Assembly (NCBI RefSeq): GCF_900109545.1
Contig: NZ_FOAP01000002.1
Coordinates: 248,001-312,000 of the forward strand
DNA: 64,000 nt
Reading direction: 5' to 3'
Source of the DNA: Stigmatella aurantiaca
GTDB lineage: Bacteria > Myxococcota > Myxococcia > Myxococcales > Myxococcaceae
Below the pieces are notes generated by a model. That model was not told where the DNA came from, did not search any database, and saw nothing but the letters and a program-made list of their open reading frames with translations. The translations under genes and the position numbers were made by a program. Shown here piece by piece: positions 38,418-47,041 of the stretch; within the stretch, counting starts at the first letter, position 1; each line of letters opens with the position of its first letter.

Positions 38418-39359
38418 TTGGATTCCAAAAACGAAAGCCGCATCGCCCTCTTCCTCGACTTCGAGAACCTCGTCACCAACACCGGCATCAGCTCCGCGGG
38501 GTTCGACCTGCAGCCCTCCATGGACCGGCTGCTGGAGAAGGGCAAGGTGGTCTTCCGCCGGGCCTACTGTGACTGGTCCCGCTTCGCGGACGCCAAGGGG
38601 CGGCTGCACGAGTACGGCGTGGAGCTGGTGGACGTGCCCCCCTCCACGCGGGCGGGCAAGAACGGGGCGGACATGCGCCTCGTCATCGACGCGCTGGAGC
38701 TGTGCTACGCGCGCGAACATATCGACACCTTCGTCATCGCCTCGGGCGACAGCGACTTCTGTCCGCTGGCGTACAAGCTGCGCGAGAACGGCCGCACCGT
38801 CATCGGTCTGGCGGTGAAGGAGTCCACCTCGCCCCTGTTCGTGAAGGCCTGTGACGAGTTCCTCTACCTGCGCCCGAAGCAGACCACGCCGCGCGGGGAG
38901 AAGGAGAAGCGCGGCGGCGAGGAGTCCCCCCGGGGCTCGCGCTCCGGCCGTCATGCGGAAGGCAAGGGGAGCAAGGCCGCCGAGAAGGAGGCCGCGGCCA
39001 AGGCCACCCCCAAGGTGCCGGACATCGCGCGCAAGGTGGTCCAGCGCCTGCTCGGCAGCGCCGCAGGCCCCATCAACCCCTCCCTCATCAAGGAGACCAT
39101 CGTCCGCAAGGAGCCCGACTTCGACGAGCGGGACCATGGCTTCCCCACCTTCGCCCGCCTGCTGGAGGCCATGGAGCAGGAGGGTATCCTCAAGCGGCAG
39201 CAGCAGGGACGGCAGTGGTACGTGGTGTCTCCGGAGACACCCGAGGCCCGGCCCAGCTCCTCGCGCCGCTCGCGGGAGGCCCGGGAGACCAAGCAGGAAG
39301 AGGAGGTCGAGGACGAGGAGCTGGAGTCCTATCCGGACCCCGAGGACAGCGAGGGCTGA
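38418..39359 (+). CDS. NYN-domain (LabA-like PIN) protein with C-terminal OST-HTH/LOTUS domain
   Basis: 313-aa predicted RNA-processing or RNA-binding protein. The NYN nuclease fold (residues ~8-150) shows the acidic cluster: ALFLDFENL, GADMRLVIDALEL and VIASGDSDFCPLAYKLRE. A charged low-complexity linker follows, then an OST-HTH/LOTUS-like domain (residues ~195-275: VVQRLLGSAAGPINPSLIKE, FPTFARLLEAMEQEGIL) and an acidic tail. This is the architecture of bacterial LabA/MARF1-like proteins; activity is not known. The start appears to be TTG 38418 because the first internal Met (residue 35) would cut the NYN core. Confidence 0.87.
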   Translation: MDSKNESRIALFLDFENLVTNTGISSAGFDLQPSMDRLLEKGKVVFRRAYCDWSRFADAKGRLHEYGVELVDVPPSTRAGKNGADMRLVIDALELCYAREHIDTFVIASGDSDFCPLAYKLRENGRTVIGLAVKESTSPLFVKACDEFLYLRPKQTTPRGEKEKRGGEESPRGSRSGRHAEGKGSKAAEKEAAAKATPKVPDIARKVVQRLLGSAAGPINPSLIKETIVRKEPDFDERDHGFPTFARLLEAMEQEGILKRQQQGRQWYVVSPETPEARPSSSRRSREARETKQEEEVEDEELESYPDPEDSEG

Positions 39360-39379
39360 GCCCCCGGGAAGGCCTCCGG

Positions 39380-40363
<984 letters not shown>

Positions 40364-40410
40364 GGGCGACAGGCTCCTGGGGCCCACGGGGAAAGACCCG
40401 TGCGCACAAT

Positions 40411-40430
40411 CCTGTAACGGTCAGTACAGG
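40411..40430. promoter_or_regulatory. Candidate operator (perfect dyad) upstream of the LLM oxidoreductase
   Basis: CCTGTA-acggtcag-TACAGG is a perfect 6-bp inverted repeat with an 8-bp spacer, 48 bp upstream of the minus-strand ATG at 40363. Size and spacing suit a dimeric TetR- or MarR-like repressor. No such regulator is encoded next to it. The rest of the 40364-40510 gap shows nothing else. Confidence 0.4.
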
Positions 40431-40510
40431 TTTGTGGTAACACGCGGGTTCAGCGCGGGCAAGCCAGCCGCACGCCCCCCGAGGGCTCGAGGCCTTCCTC
40501 GCCTGGAAGC

Positions 40511-41053
40511 CTAGTTCTTGCTGTCCTCGTCCTCGTCTTCGTCATCAAAGGACAGCTGGCAGCCCGAGTCCTCGTCGAGGGCGCCCTGAACGAAGCTCTG
40601 GATGAGATCCTTGCCGTTGAAGTCCATGTTGAAGTTCACCTTCTCCCCGCCGAGCGTGGCGCCCTCGTCCATCTGGAGCGTCCCCCCGAGCGCGATGAGA
40701 TCTCCCTGCACGTGCGCCTTCTTCCGCAGGCGGATGCCTCCGCCGATGGAGACGACCTTCCCCGTCACCACCGCGCCCGCCTCGATGGTGACCTTGCCCT
40801 GGATGGCCACCACGTCCTCCACCTCCGCGCCCTTGCGGATGATGATGTTCCCCTCGACGGCCACCGCGTCCTTCGCCTTCTCCCCGGCCTCCAGCACCAG
40901 GTCCGTGCCCTGCACGGCGCGGGAGCCCTCCTTGGATTGGATGGCGCACACCACGCGAGGGCTGGGGCCCTTGGGCGCTTCGGTATCCTCCGCGAAGGCG
41001 GGGAGGGCCAGCAGCGCTGAGAGGGCCAGGGGGGCAAGGGACAGGGGGCGCAT
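40511..41053 (-). CDS. Small exported polymer-forming (bactofilin-like) protein
   Basis: 180-aa secreted or periplasmic protein: signal peptide (LALSALLALPAFAED), then a beta-helix-like run of short V/I/A repeats (AVAVEGNIIIRKGAEVEDVV, AIQGKVTIEAGAVVTGKVV, IALGGTLQMDEGATLGGE) like the polymer-forming domain of the protein at 6797, then an extremely acidic tail (DDEDEDEDSKN). No STN domain or membrane helices, so it may be a soluble periplasmic scaffold. Function unknown. The ATG at 41053 starts the signal peptide. It lies 66 bp downstream of the histidine kinase gene on the same strand and may share its transcript. Confidence 0.75.
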   Translation of the reverse strand: MRPLSLAPLALSALLALPAFAEDTEAPKGPSPRVVCAIQSKEGSRAVQGTDLVLEAGEKAKDAVAVEGNIIIRKGAEVEDVVAIQGKVTIEAGAVVTGKVVSIGGGIRLRKKAHVQGDLIALGGTLQMDEGATLGGEKVNFNMDFNGKDLIQSFVQGALDEDSGCQLSFDDEDEDEDSKN

Positions 41054-41119
41054 GAACGAGGCTCCGCGAAGAGAGGACCCTCTGCCTACGCGGCGCCCCC
41101 ACGCCCATTGCACCGGGCC

Positions 41120-43252
41120 TCAGAGGGCCGGCAGCAACAGCGAGAAGGTGGTGCCCCGGCCCACCTGGCTCTCCACCCGCATGGAGCCCCCCATCTTCTG
41201 AATGATGGCGTGGCTGATGGACAGCCCCAGCCCGGTGCCGATCCCCGCCGGCTTGGTGGTGAAGAACGGATCGAAGATGCGCGGCAGCACCTCCGGGGGA
41301 ATGCCGTGGCCCGTGTCGGAGATGTCGATGCGCACCTGCCGGCCCTCTAGCCGCGAGCGGACGCACAGCACGTGCTCCGCCGGGGAGCCCGGCCGCATGG
41401 CGTGCACGGCGTTGATGATGAGGTTGAGGAACACCTGCCCGAGCCGCCCCTCGCTGCCGAGCACCATGGGCAGGTTGCGGGCGTAGTCCTGCTTCAGCCG
41501 CGCCGTGTGCTTCAGCTCGCCCTGGGCGATGTGCAGCACCGCATCCAGGCTCCGGTGGATGTCCACGGGGTTCAGCTCATCGCCCTGGCCCGTGTGAGAC
41601 AGCAGCCGCATGCCGCGGACGATGTCTCCGATGCGCAGGCTGCCCTCGATGCAGTCGGCGATGACCGCGCGGGCCTCGGCCATCCGCTCCAGCAACTCCT
41701 GCGGGAGCCCCACCAGCGCGGGCAGGTGCTGCTCCAGCTCATCCTCCCACTGCCGCAGCAGATCCAGGTTGGCGAGCATGTAGGAGATGGGGTTGTTGAT
41801 TTCATGGGCAATGCCCGCCGTCAGCACCCCCATGGCCGCCAGCCGGTCATTCTGGATGCTCTGCTGCTCCAGGCGCCGCTTCTCGGTGAGATCCTGCGCG
41901 ACGACGAGCTGGCGCCGGGCCTCGCCGGCCTCCTGGAGCGAGCCAATGAGCTGCACGGACAGGCGCTCGCCCTGGGCCGAAAGCAGCCCTTGTTCCTCCA
42001 GGCGCAGGGTGCCCCGGACGAGCAGCTCCGCCAGGGAATCGCGCAGCGAGGGGCGCTCGGCCTCGGGGGCCAGCGTGTCGAAGGGCACCCCCAGGAGCTG
42101 GGCGGCGGTGCGCCCCAGGAGCCGCTCCGCCACCGGGTTGAGCTCCAGCACGCACCCGCGCTCGTCGAGCACGAAGACGGCGTCCCGGGAGGCCTCCATG
42201 AGCCTTCGGACGCGCTCGGTGGCGGCCACCACCTGCGTCTCCAGCAGCGCGGCGTACTGCTTGACTTGCCAGAGGGCCTGCTGGAGCGCGGACTCCTGGC
42301 GCCGGCGCACGGTGATGTCCGCGAAGATGCCCAGGATGCTGTGCACCGCGCCGTCCGGAGCCCTCAAGGGGACCTTGCTGGTGAGCAGCCAGCGCTCCTC
42401 GCCGTGGAGCCGCTGGAAGGGCTCCTCGATGCCCACGCGGGCCTGGCCGCTCTCCATCACCGCGAGATCATCCCGCCGGTAGGCGGCGGCCAGCTCCGGG
42501 AGCACGCCCATCTCGAGGTCCGTGCGGCCCAGGAACTCCTGGGGCGATGAGATCCGGAAGCACTGCGCGAACGCGTCATTGCAGCCCCGGTACTTGCCGT
42601 CCCCATCCTTCCAGAACACCGCGAAGGGAATGTGCGCGAGCACCTGGGTCAGCAGCTCCCGGTGGGAGAGCAGCTCGCGCTGGATGTGCTGGCGCTGCCG
42701 CATCTCGGTCTGGAGGTTCTCGTTGAGGGCGTACAGGCGCGCCTGCGCCTCCTCCATCTGGGAGGCGCGGGCCTCGGCCTCCTGGAGCTGCTCGCGCAGG
42801 CGCAGCTGCGTCTGCACCTGGCGCCGCAGGTGCTCCAGCAGCCGGAGCTGCTGGGGGCTCAGCTTGCGGGGAACATGGTCGATGAGACACAGCGCGCCCA
42901 CCTGGCACCCGTCCGGGGTCATCAGGGGCAGGGATGCGTAGAAGCGCAGGGGAGACTCGCCCCGGACGAGCGGGTGGTGCTGGGTGCGGGTGTCCTCGCG
43001 GGCATCCTCGATGAGGCAGGGCTCCCCGGAGCCCTGGGGCGGGGAGAAGCCCACGAAGCGCACGGGGTCCGCCAGCGTCTCGAGGCCCACGCTGGCCTTG
43101 AGCCAGGGGCGCTCCAGGTCCGCGACGCGGATGAAGGCGATGGGGACCTCGCAAGACTCGGCCGCGAACCGGACGATGTCCTCGTACTCGGGCTCGGGGG
43201 AGCGATCGAAGAGTCCGGATGGGGAGCTTGCGAGCATTCGCCTCTCACTCAT
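41120..43252 (-). CDS. GAF/PAS sensor histidine kinase
   Basis: 710-aa cytoplasmic hybrid-free histidine kinase. An N-terminal GAF domain (~residues 15-170) is followed by a coiled coil, two PAS domains (~205-325 with LLTQVLAHIPFAVFWKDGDG; ~350-465 with LMEASRDAVFVLDERG), the HisKA box GVLTAGIAHEINNPISYMLA (phospho-acceptor His) and HATPase motifs DISDTGHGIPPEVLPRIFD, FFTTKPAGIGTGLGLS. No transmembrane helix, so the signal is probably internal. ATG 43252 follows AGGAG by 5 nt. No response regulator is adjacent: an orphan kinase, as is common in myxobacteria. Confidence 0.93.
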   Translation of the reverse strand: MSERRMLASSPSGLFDRSPEPEYEDIVRFAAESCEVPIAFIRVADLERPWLKASVGLETLADPVRFVGFSPPQGSGEPCLIEDAREDTRTQHHPLVRGESPLRFYASLPLMTPDGCQVGALCLIDHVPRKLSPQQLRLLEHLRRQVQTQLRLREQLQEAEARASQMEEAQARLYALNENLQTEMRQRQHIQRELLSHRELLTQVLAHIPFAVFWKDGDGKYRGCNDAFAQCFRISSPQEFLGRTDLEMGVLPELAAAYRRDDLAVMESGQARVGIEEPFQRLHGEERWLLTSKVPLRAPDGAVHSILGIFADITVRRRQESALQQALWQVKQYAALLETQVVAATERVRRLMEASRDAVFVLDERGCVLELNPVAERLLGRTAAQLLGVPFDTLAPEAERPSLRDSLAELLVRGTLRLEEQGLLSAQGERLSVQLIGSLQEAGEARRQLVVAQDLTEKRRLEQQSIQNDRLAAMGVLTAGIAHEINNPISYMLANLDLLRQWEDELEQHLPALVGLPQELLERMAEARAVIADCIEGSLRIGDIVRGMRLLSHTGQGDELNPVDIHRSLDAVLHIAQGELKHTARLKQDYARNLPMVLGSEGRLGQVFLNLIINAVHAMRPGSPAEHVLCVRSRLEGRQVRIDISDTGHGIPPEVLPRIFDPFFTTKPAGIGTGLGLSISHAIIQKMGGSMRVESQVGRGTTFSLLLPAL

Positions 43253-43421
43253 GGGCTCCTGCAGCCCCCCCCGTTGGAAGCATGGCTGAAGCATGGTTTT
43301 CGACTATCGGAGAGGGGATGGAAGGGATGCAAGACGCTCTCCATTGACACGTTCATCATTGGCGGTTTCGAGCCCGCCCCCCGCACGGAACATCCAGAAC
43401 AGGACGTCTCGCATCCCGTGA

Positions 43422-43460
43422 GAAAAAAAGAAGCCCGCTCGCCATGGAGGCCGAGCGGGC
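43422..43460 (-). terminator. Intrinsic terminator of the small lipoprotein gene
   Basis: On the minus strand a 9-bp GC-rich stem (GCCCGCTCG / CGAGCGGGC, 43433-43441 and 43452-43460) is followed by a run of seven T at 43423-43429. It sits 38 bp past the stop of the 43498-43725 gene and should end that transcript before the histidine kinase gene. Confidence 0.85.
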
Positions 43461-43497
43461 AGGAAGCGTCACCGGGCCCGAGGGCCCGGGAGGGGGA

Positions 43498-43725
43498 CTA
43501 CATCTCCACCGCCTTGGCCGTGCACCAGGTGCCGTCCGGCCGGGAGCTGTCCCAGTAACAGCCCGCGTAGGTGGGGCAGTACCGCTGGGTCTTGTAGCTG
43601 TTGCACCAGCTCTCGGGCGGGGCCTGCTGCTCGACCTGCTCGGAGCTGGCCGGAGCCTCCGCCTCGGTGGCGGGACCACAGCCGCTCAGCACACCCAGAA
43701 GACCAACGATCGCAACGAAACGCAT
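43498..43725 (-). CDS. Small Cys-containing lipoprotein
   Basis: 75-aa predicted lipoprotein with a canonical lipobox (LLGVLSGC). An Ala/Glu/Pro-rich stretch follows, then a C-terminal segment with four further cysteines (SWCNSYKTQRYCPTYAGCYW ... TWCTAKAV) likely to form two disulfides. No family recognised. Start ATG 43725 with GAGG about 8 nt upstream; the longer frame to 43761 would put charged residues before the signal peptide. It has its own terminator and is a single-gene unit. Confidence 0.75.
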   Translation of the reverse strand: MRFVAIVGLLGVLSGCGPATEAEAPASSEQVEQQAPPESWCNSYKTQRYCPTYAGCYWDSSRPDGTWCTAKAVEM

Positions 43726-43892
43726 GTGTGACCTCTTCCTGGAAAAGAAGGGAAGACGCATTGTCTCATCTTCGCAGAGAACGGGAAGAGGTTTTTCGGA
43801 ATGCTGTACCAGCTCTTGTTGCCCCCGGCTTCGGCTGCTTCAGGGATAGTTGAGCCGGACATTCCTGCTCGAATGCCACAAAGGAGGCAACA

Positions 43893-44276
43893 ATGAAGGC
43901 CCAGTTCGGATTGATTGCAGTGCTTGGATTGCTTGGCAGCCCTTCCGCCTTGGCAGGGGCGAAGTGGGCAACCGGAGTGGTCGTCACCAGCACCTACGCC
44001 TATGGCACGGTTGGGTACGCCCGCAGCTCACCCGATTCGGTTCAGCGCATTGGGTGCAAGACTTACTATGTCGCTGGATATGGCACGACCGGCGAATGCA
44101 AAGCCTACAACTCCGCTGGACAGAGTCTCTTTTGCTCCACCCAGAACCCCGAGATGATCGCGGTCATGCGGTCAATCACGAGCATCAGCTACATTGCCTT
44201 CACACGAAATAGTGCAGGCCAGTGCGTCGAGGTAGATGTCGATAACTCTTCCGAATACCCGCCGATGCAACCGTAG
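43893..44276 (+). CDS. Small secreted protein of unknown function
   Basis: 127-aa protein with a signal peptide (GLIAVLGLLGSPSALAGA). The mature part of about 105 residues has three or four cysteines and a C-terminal block YIAFTRNSAGQCVEVDVDN that I recognise only as occurring in short exported proteins of predatory proteobacteria; no function is known to me. AAAGGAGG lies 6-7 nt before the ATG, an unusually strong site for this window, and a strong terminator follows, so it may be well expressed. Base composition is less G+C-rich than neighbouring genes. Confidence 0.75.
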   Translation: MKAQFGLIAVLGLLGSPSALAGAKWATGVVVTSTYAYGTVGYARSSPDSVQRIGCKTYYVAGYGTTGECKAYNSAGQSLFCSTQNPEMIAVMRSITSISYIAFTRNSAGQCVEVDVDNSSEYPPMQP

Positions 44277-44301
44277 TTGAGGTGACCTGGGTTCGAGGAA
44301 G

Positions 44302-44336
44302 GCCCGTGGTCTACGAACAGACCACGGGCTTTTTTT
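44302..44336 (+). terminator. Intrinsic terminator after the small secreted protein gene
   Basis: An 11-bp stem GCCCGTGGTCT / AGACCACGGGC (44302-44312 and 44319-44329) with a 6-nt loop is followed by seven T (44330-44336). It lies 26 bp past the stop at 44276. The last T residues overlap the end of the convergent UbiB gene. Confidence 0.92.
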
Positions 44337-46047
44337 ACCGGCGCTTCTTGAGCCAGCGGCTCACGCTCACCTTCCGGACCCGGCCTCCGAACAGGTACCA
44401 GGTGAACACCGCGCTGAAGAACGCCGCCGACATGCCCACGCCGATGATACCCAGCACCGGCGTGTTGCCGTACATCCATGGCTTCTGCGCGAACGCGATG
44501 AACGTTCCCACGATGAAGCCGCACGCGCACAATCCCACGAACGCGATGACCGCCGCGCTGCGCAGGTTCTCGTTCAGCCGGTCGAACTGCTCGGCCCTCA
44601 CCGTCACGCTGAACTTGCCTGACTCCAGGTCGAGCAAGATTTGTGACAACTGCGTGGGCAGGTCCGTCGCCAGCGACTGGAAGCGCAAGAGCGTGCGCAT
44701 CAGCCCACCCTGGAGCTGGCTGGGGTCATACCGGCCCGCCAGCAGCTCCTTCGCGTAGGGCAGGGCGACCTCCAGGATGTTCATCTCCGGGTAGAGGCTC
44801 CGGAGCATCCCTTCCATCGAGATGGAGGCCCGGCTCAACAGCGCGTACTCCTTGGGAATCCGGATCCGGTACTTCACCGCCAGATCCAGCAGGTCCCGGA
44901 GCAGCGTCTGCGCGTCCACCTCGCCCAGCGTCGTGGGCAGGTGCTGTCCCAGGATGGCCTCGATGTCGTTGCGGAACCCCGCCAGGTTCGCCCGCGCGTC
45001 CGCCACGCCCACCCGGTAGAGCAGCCGCGCCACTGAGTCGCTGTCCTTCAGCGCCACCGCCAGGCACAGCATCACCAGCGTCTCCTGCATCGGCTTGGTG
45101 AGCCGTCCCACCACTCCAAAGTCCAGCAGTGCCAGCCGGTTGCCCTCCAGCACCAGGAGGTTTCCTGGGTGGGGGTCTCCGTGAAACAGGCCGTCCTCGA
45201 AGAGCTGGCGGAAGCTCCCATCCAGCAGGTGCCGGGCCAGCGTCTCCCGATCCTCCTTCGCCAGCTGTGCATGGCTGATCTTCACCCCGGAGATGAACTC
45301 CAGCGTCAGCACCCGGCGGCTGGACAGCTCCTCGTAGACCCGGGGAATCTTCAGGTACGGCCGCTCGGTGTGGTTGGCCAGGAAGGCCCGGATGTTCGAG
45401 GCCTCGTTGATGAAGTCCAGCTCCTCGTGGATGGCCCGGTCGAACTCGTCGACGATGCCCGTGGGCGTGTATACGCCCGTCTCCTCCACCACCGCCTCCA
45501 GCAGCCGCGCCAGCGAGCGCAGCACCGTCAAATCCGAGTCGATCCGCTCGGCGATGCCCGGCCGCTGCACTTTCACCGCCACCTCTTCGCCCGACAGCGT
45601 CACCGCCCGGTGCACCTGGGCGATCGACGCGGCCGCCAGGGGCACCGGTTCAATCTTCGCGAACAGCTCGTCCACCTCACGGCCCAGCGACTCGCGGATC
45701 TGCGCGTGCACCTGCTCCAGCGGGATGGGATCCACCTGGTCCTGGAGCATCGCCAGCTCCTCAATGACCTCAGCCGGCAGCAGGTCTCCGCGCGTGGAGA
45801 GGATCTGCCCCAGCTTGACGAAGGTGGGCCCCAAGTCGTTCAGCAGCATCCGGAAGCGCCGCGCCGTGGAGGCCCGCTGGGCTTCCGGGGAGACTTCCAC
45901 CTTCTCCTTGCGCCCCAGCATGCGCCACAGGCCCGCACGGTCGGTAAGCTCGCCAAAGCCGTGCCGGGCGGCGATGACCGCGATCTGACGCACTCGGTTG
46001 AGATCCTGGAGAATCACGCGCCGCGGACCTTCCCACGGCCGGGCCAC
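44335..46047 (-). CDS. ABC1/AarF/UbiB family kinase-like protein
   Basis: 570-aa atypical kinase-like protein of the UbiB/COQ8 family. The signature KxGQ helix is FVKLGQILSTRGDLLP, the Ala-rich nucleotide loop is PLAAASIAQVHRA, the Lys is in VAVKVQRPG, and the catalytic and metal motifs are FHGDPHPGNLLV and ALLDFGVVGRL. Two C-terminal helices (~505-528 and ~537-558) anchor it in the membrane. Family members act as ATPases supporting quinone/isoprenoid metabolism; the myxobacterial role is not proven. Start is GTG 46047; no strong ribosome-binding site. Confidence 0.92.
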   Translation of the reverse strand: MARPWEGPRRVILQDLNRVRQIAVIAARHGFGELTDRAGLWRMLGRKEKVEVSPEAQRASTARRFRMLLNDLGPTFVKLGQILSTRGDLLPAEVIEELAMLQDQVDPIPLEQVHAQIRESLGREVDELFAKIEPVPLAAASIAQVHRAVTLSGEEVAVKVQRPGIAERIDSDLTVLRSLARLLEAVVEETGVYTPTGIVDEFDRAIHEELDFINEASNIRAFLANHTERPYLKIPRVYEELSSRRVLTLEFISGVKISHAQLAKEDRETLARHLLDGSFRQLFEDGLFHGDPHPGNLLVLEGNRLALLDFGVVGRLTKPMQETLVMLCLAVALKDSDSVARLLYRVGVADARANLAGFRNDIEAILGQHLPTTLGEVDAQTLLRDLLDLAVKYRIRIPKEYALLSRASISMEGMLRSLYPEMNILEVALPYAKELLAGRYDPSQLQGGLMRTLLRFQSLATDLPTQLSQILLDLESGKFSVTVRAEQFDRLNENLRSAAVIAFVGLCACGFIVGTFIAFAQKPWMYGNTPVLGIIGVGMSAAFFSAVFTWYLFGGRVRKVSVSRWLKKRR

Positions 46048-46152
46048 GCCCGCAATGCAGTGAATTCCAGGGTGTTCAAACCGCTGGAGAGGACCGGCCT
46101 GTACGCTCCAGCAGGAGTGCTCCTACCGTCCTACACGCGTCTTGCCCGGCCT

Positions 46153-46168
46153 ATGCTCCTGCGAGCAT
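46153..46168 (+). promoter_or_regulatory. Hairpin overlapping the start codon of the lipoprotein gene
   Basis: ATGCTC-ctgc-GAGCAT forms a 6-bp stem whose 3' arm contains the first two bases of the ATG at 46167. Translation initiation would be hindered when it folds. A second small repeat, AGGAG-TG-CTCCT, lies about 50 bp upstream. Possible translational control; not tested. Confidence 0.3.
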
Positions 46169-46658
46169 GAACTCTGCAAATGTCCCCCTCGTTCCCTGGC
46201 TGTTGCTTCTCCTCGGGATTTTCACGGGGGGATGTTCAACGACGGCGCCTTCCACCGCACGCCGTACCCCGGCTTCGAGTTCTCCAACCTACGTGGCTCA
46301 AACCACTGCCTGTTGGAACACACTGAGCTGCTGCATCCAGAAAAATCCCCTCACTCCCGCTGCAAGCTGTGGGGCATCGGCCCAGGACATCGCAGAGGCG
46401 CTCACCGGCGCCAAGGCGCTCCATCAAGCGGCGAAGATGGAAGAGGCCGCCTCAGCAGACGCCACCAGTGAGCAGGAGGATGACTTCGCCAACAACGCCC
46501 ACTTGCCAGAATGGAAGCAGGAGTGCATCCGGAACTACGTGGCCTGCCAGAATGAAACCGACTGGCAGGGCCCTTGTTACGATTGCCTCAGGCGCTGCGA
46601 GGGTCAGCAAGACTGGCCCTTCGGAATGTGCTGGCCGCTTGGCAAGAAGGAGAAGTGA
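46167..46658 (+). CDS. Cys-rich lipoprotein, possibly myxobacterial TIGR02269-like
   Basis: 163-aa predicted lipoprotein (signal ends in GIFTGGC). After a Ser/Thr/Pro-rich tether there is a Cys-rich module with about nine cysteines: TTACWNTLSCCIQKNP, an Ala/Glu helix region, then CIRNYVACQNETDWQGPCYD and CLRRCEGQQDWPFGMCWP. The size, Cys pattern and the downstream DUSAM-like gene recall a lipoprotein family expanded in myxobacteria, but I am not certain of the assignment. The next gene begins 5 bp after its stop, so the two are co-transcribed. A toxin, immunity or adhesion role is possible; nothing in the sequence decides. Confidence 0.75.
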   Translation: MNSANVPLVPWLLLLLGIFTGGCSTTAPSTARRTPASSSPTYVAQTTACWNTLSCCIQKNPLTPAASCGASAQDIAEALTGAKALHQAAKMEEAASADATSEQEDDFANNAHLPEWKQECIRNYVACQNETDWQGPCYDCLRRCEGQQDWPFGMCWPLGKKEK

Positions 46659-46663
46659 GGCCG

Positions 46664-47041
46664 ATGGAGAAGAACCTGGAGGACGATTGGTATCCCATCC
46701 GGATGCTGGACAACCGGGTCCAGCAGGGAGAGCCACTCGTCCTCACGCCTGAGGTGCGCGGCCTCCTTCAACGGACCGCCCCCACGGTGGCGATCAGCGA
46801 GGCAGAAGCAGAAGCTGCCCTGGCGAGCCCAGAGCAGGCCACCGCGCTCCTCCAGGAAATGCGGCGCCGCATCACCGAGGGCTCTCGCCGGCTCTCCCGT
46901 GCGCTGAATCAGATGTACAGGCTACGGGATAGGCGGGACCTTGAGGGGGCACGTCAGCAGCTTCGAGACGTGCTCGCCGTGGAAGTCGTGCCTCACTACC
47001 GGAACATCGCCCAAGGGCAGTTGGAAAACCTCGGCGATTAG
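46664..47041 (+). CDS. DUSAM-like small cytoplasmic protein
   Basis: 125-aa soluble, mostly helical protein with no signal peptide. The blocks DDWYPIRMLDNRVQQGEPLV, ISEAEAEAALASPEQATALL, RRRITEGSRRLSRALNQMYR and GARQQLRDVLAVEVVPHYR match my memory of the DUSAM domain (a paralogous family found in Myxococcus and Stigmatella); function unknown. It starts 5 bp after the lipoprotein stop with GAGG just upstream. Its TAG shares TTAG with the convergent nhaA stop. The earlier ATG 46574 in frame overlaps the lipoprotein gene and is not used. Confidence 0.7.
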   Translation: MEKNLEDDWYPIRMLDNRVQQGEPLVLTPEVRGLLQRTAPTVAISEAEAEAALASPEQATALLQEMRRRITEGSRRLSRALNQMYRLRDRRDLEGARQQLRDVLAVEVVPHYRNIAQGQLENLGD

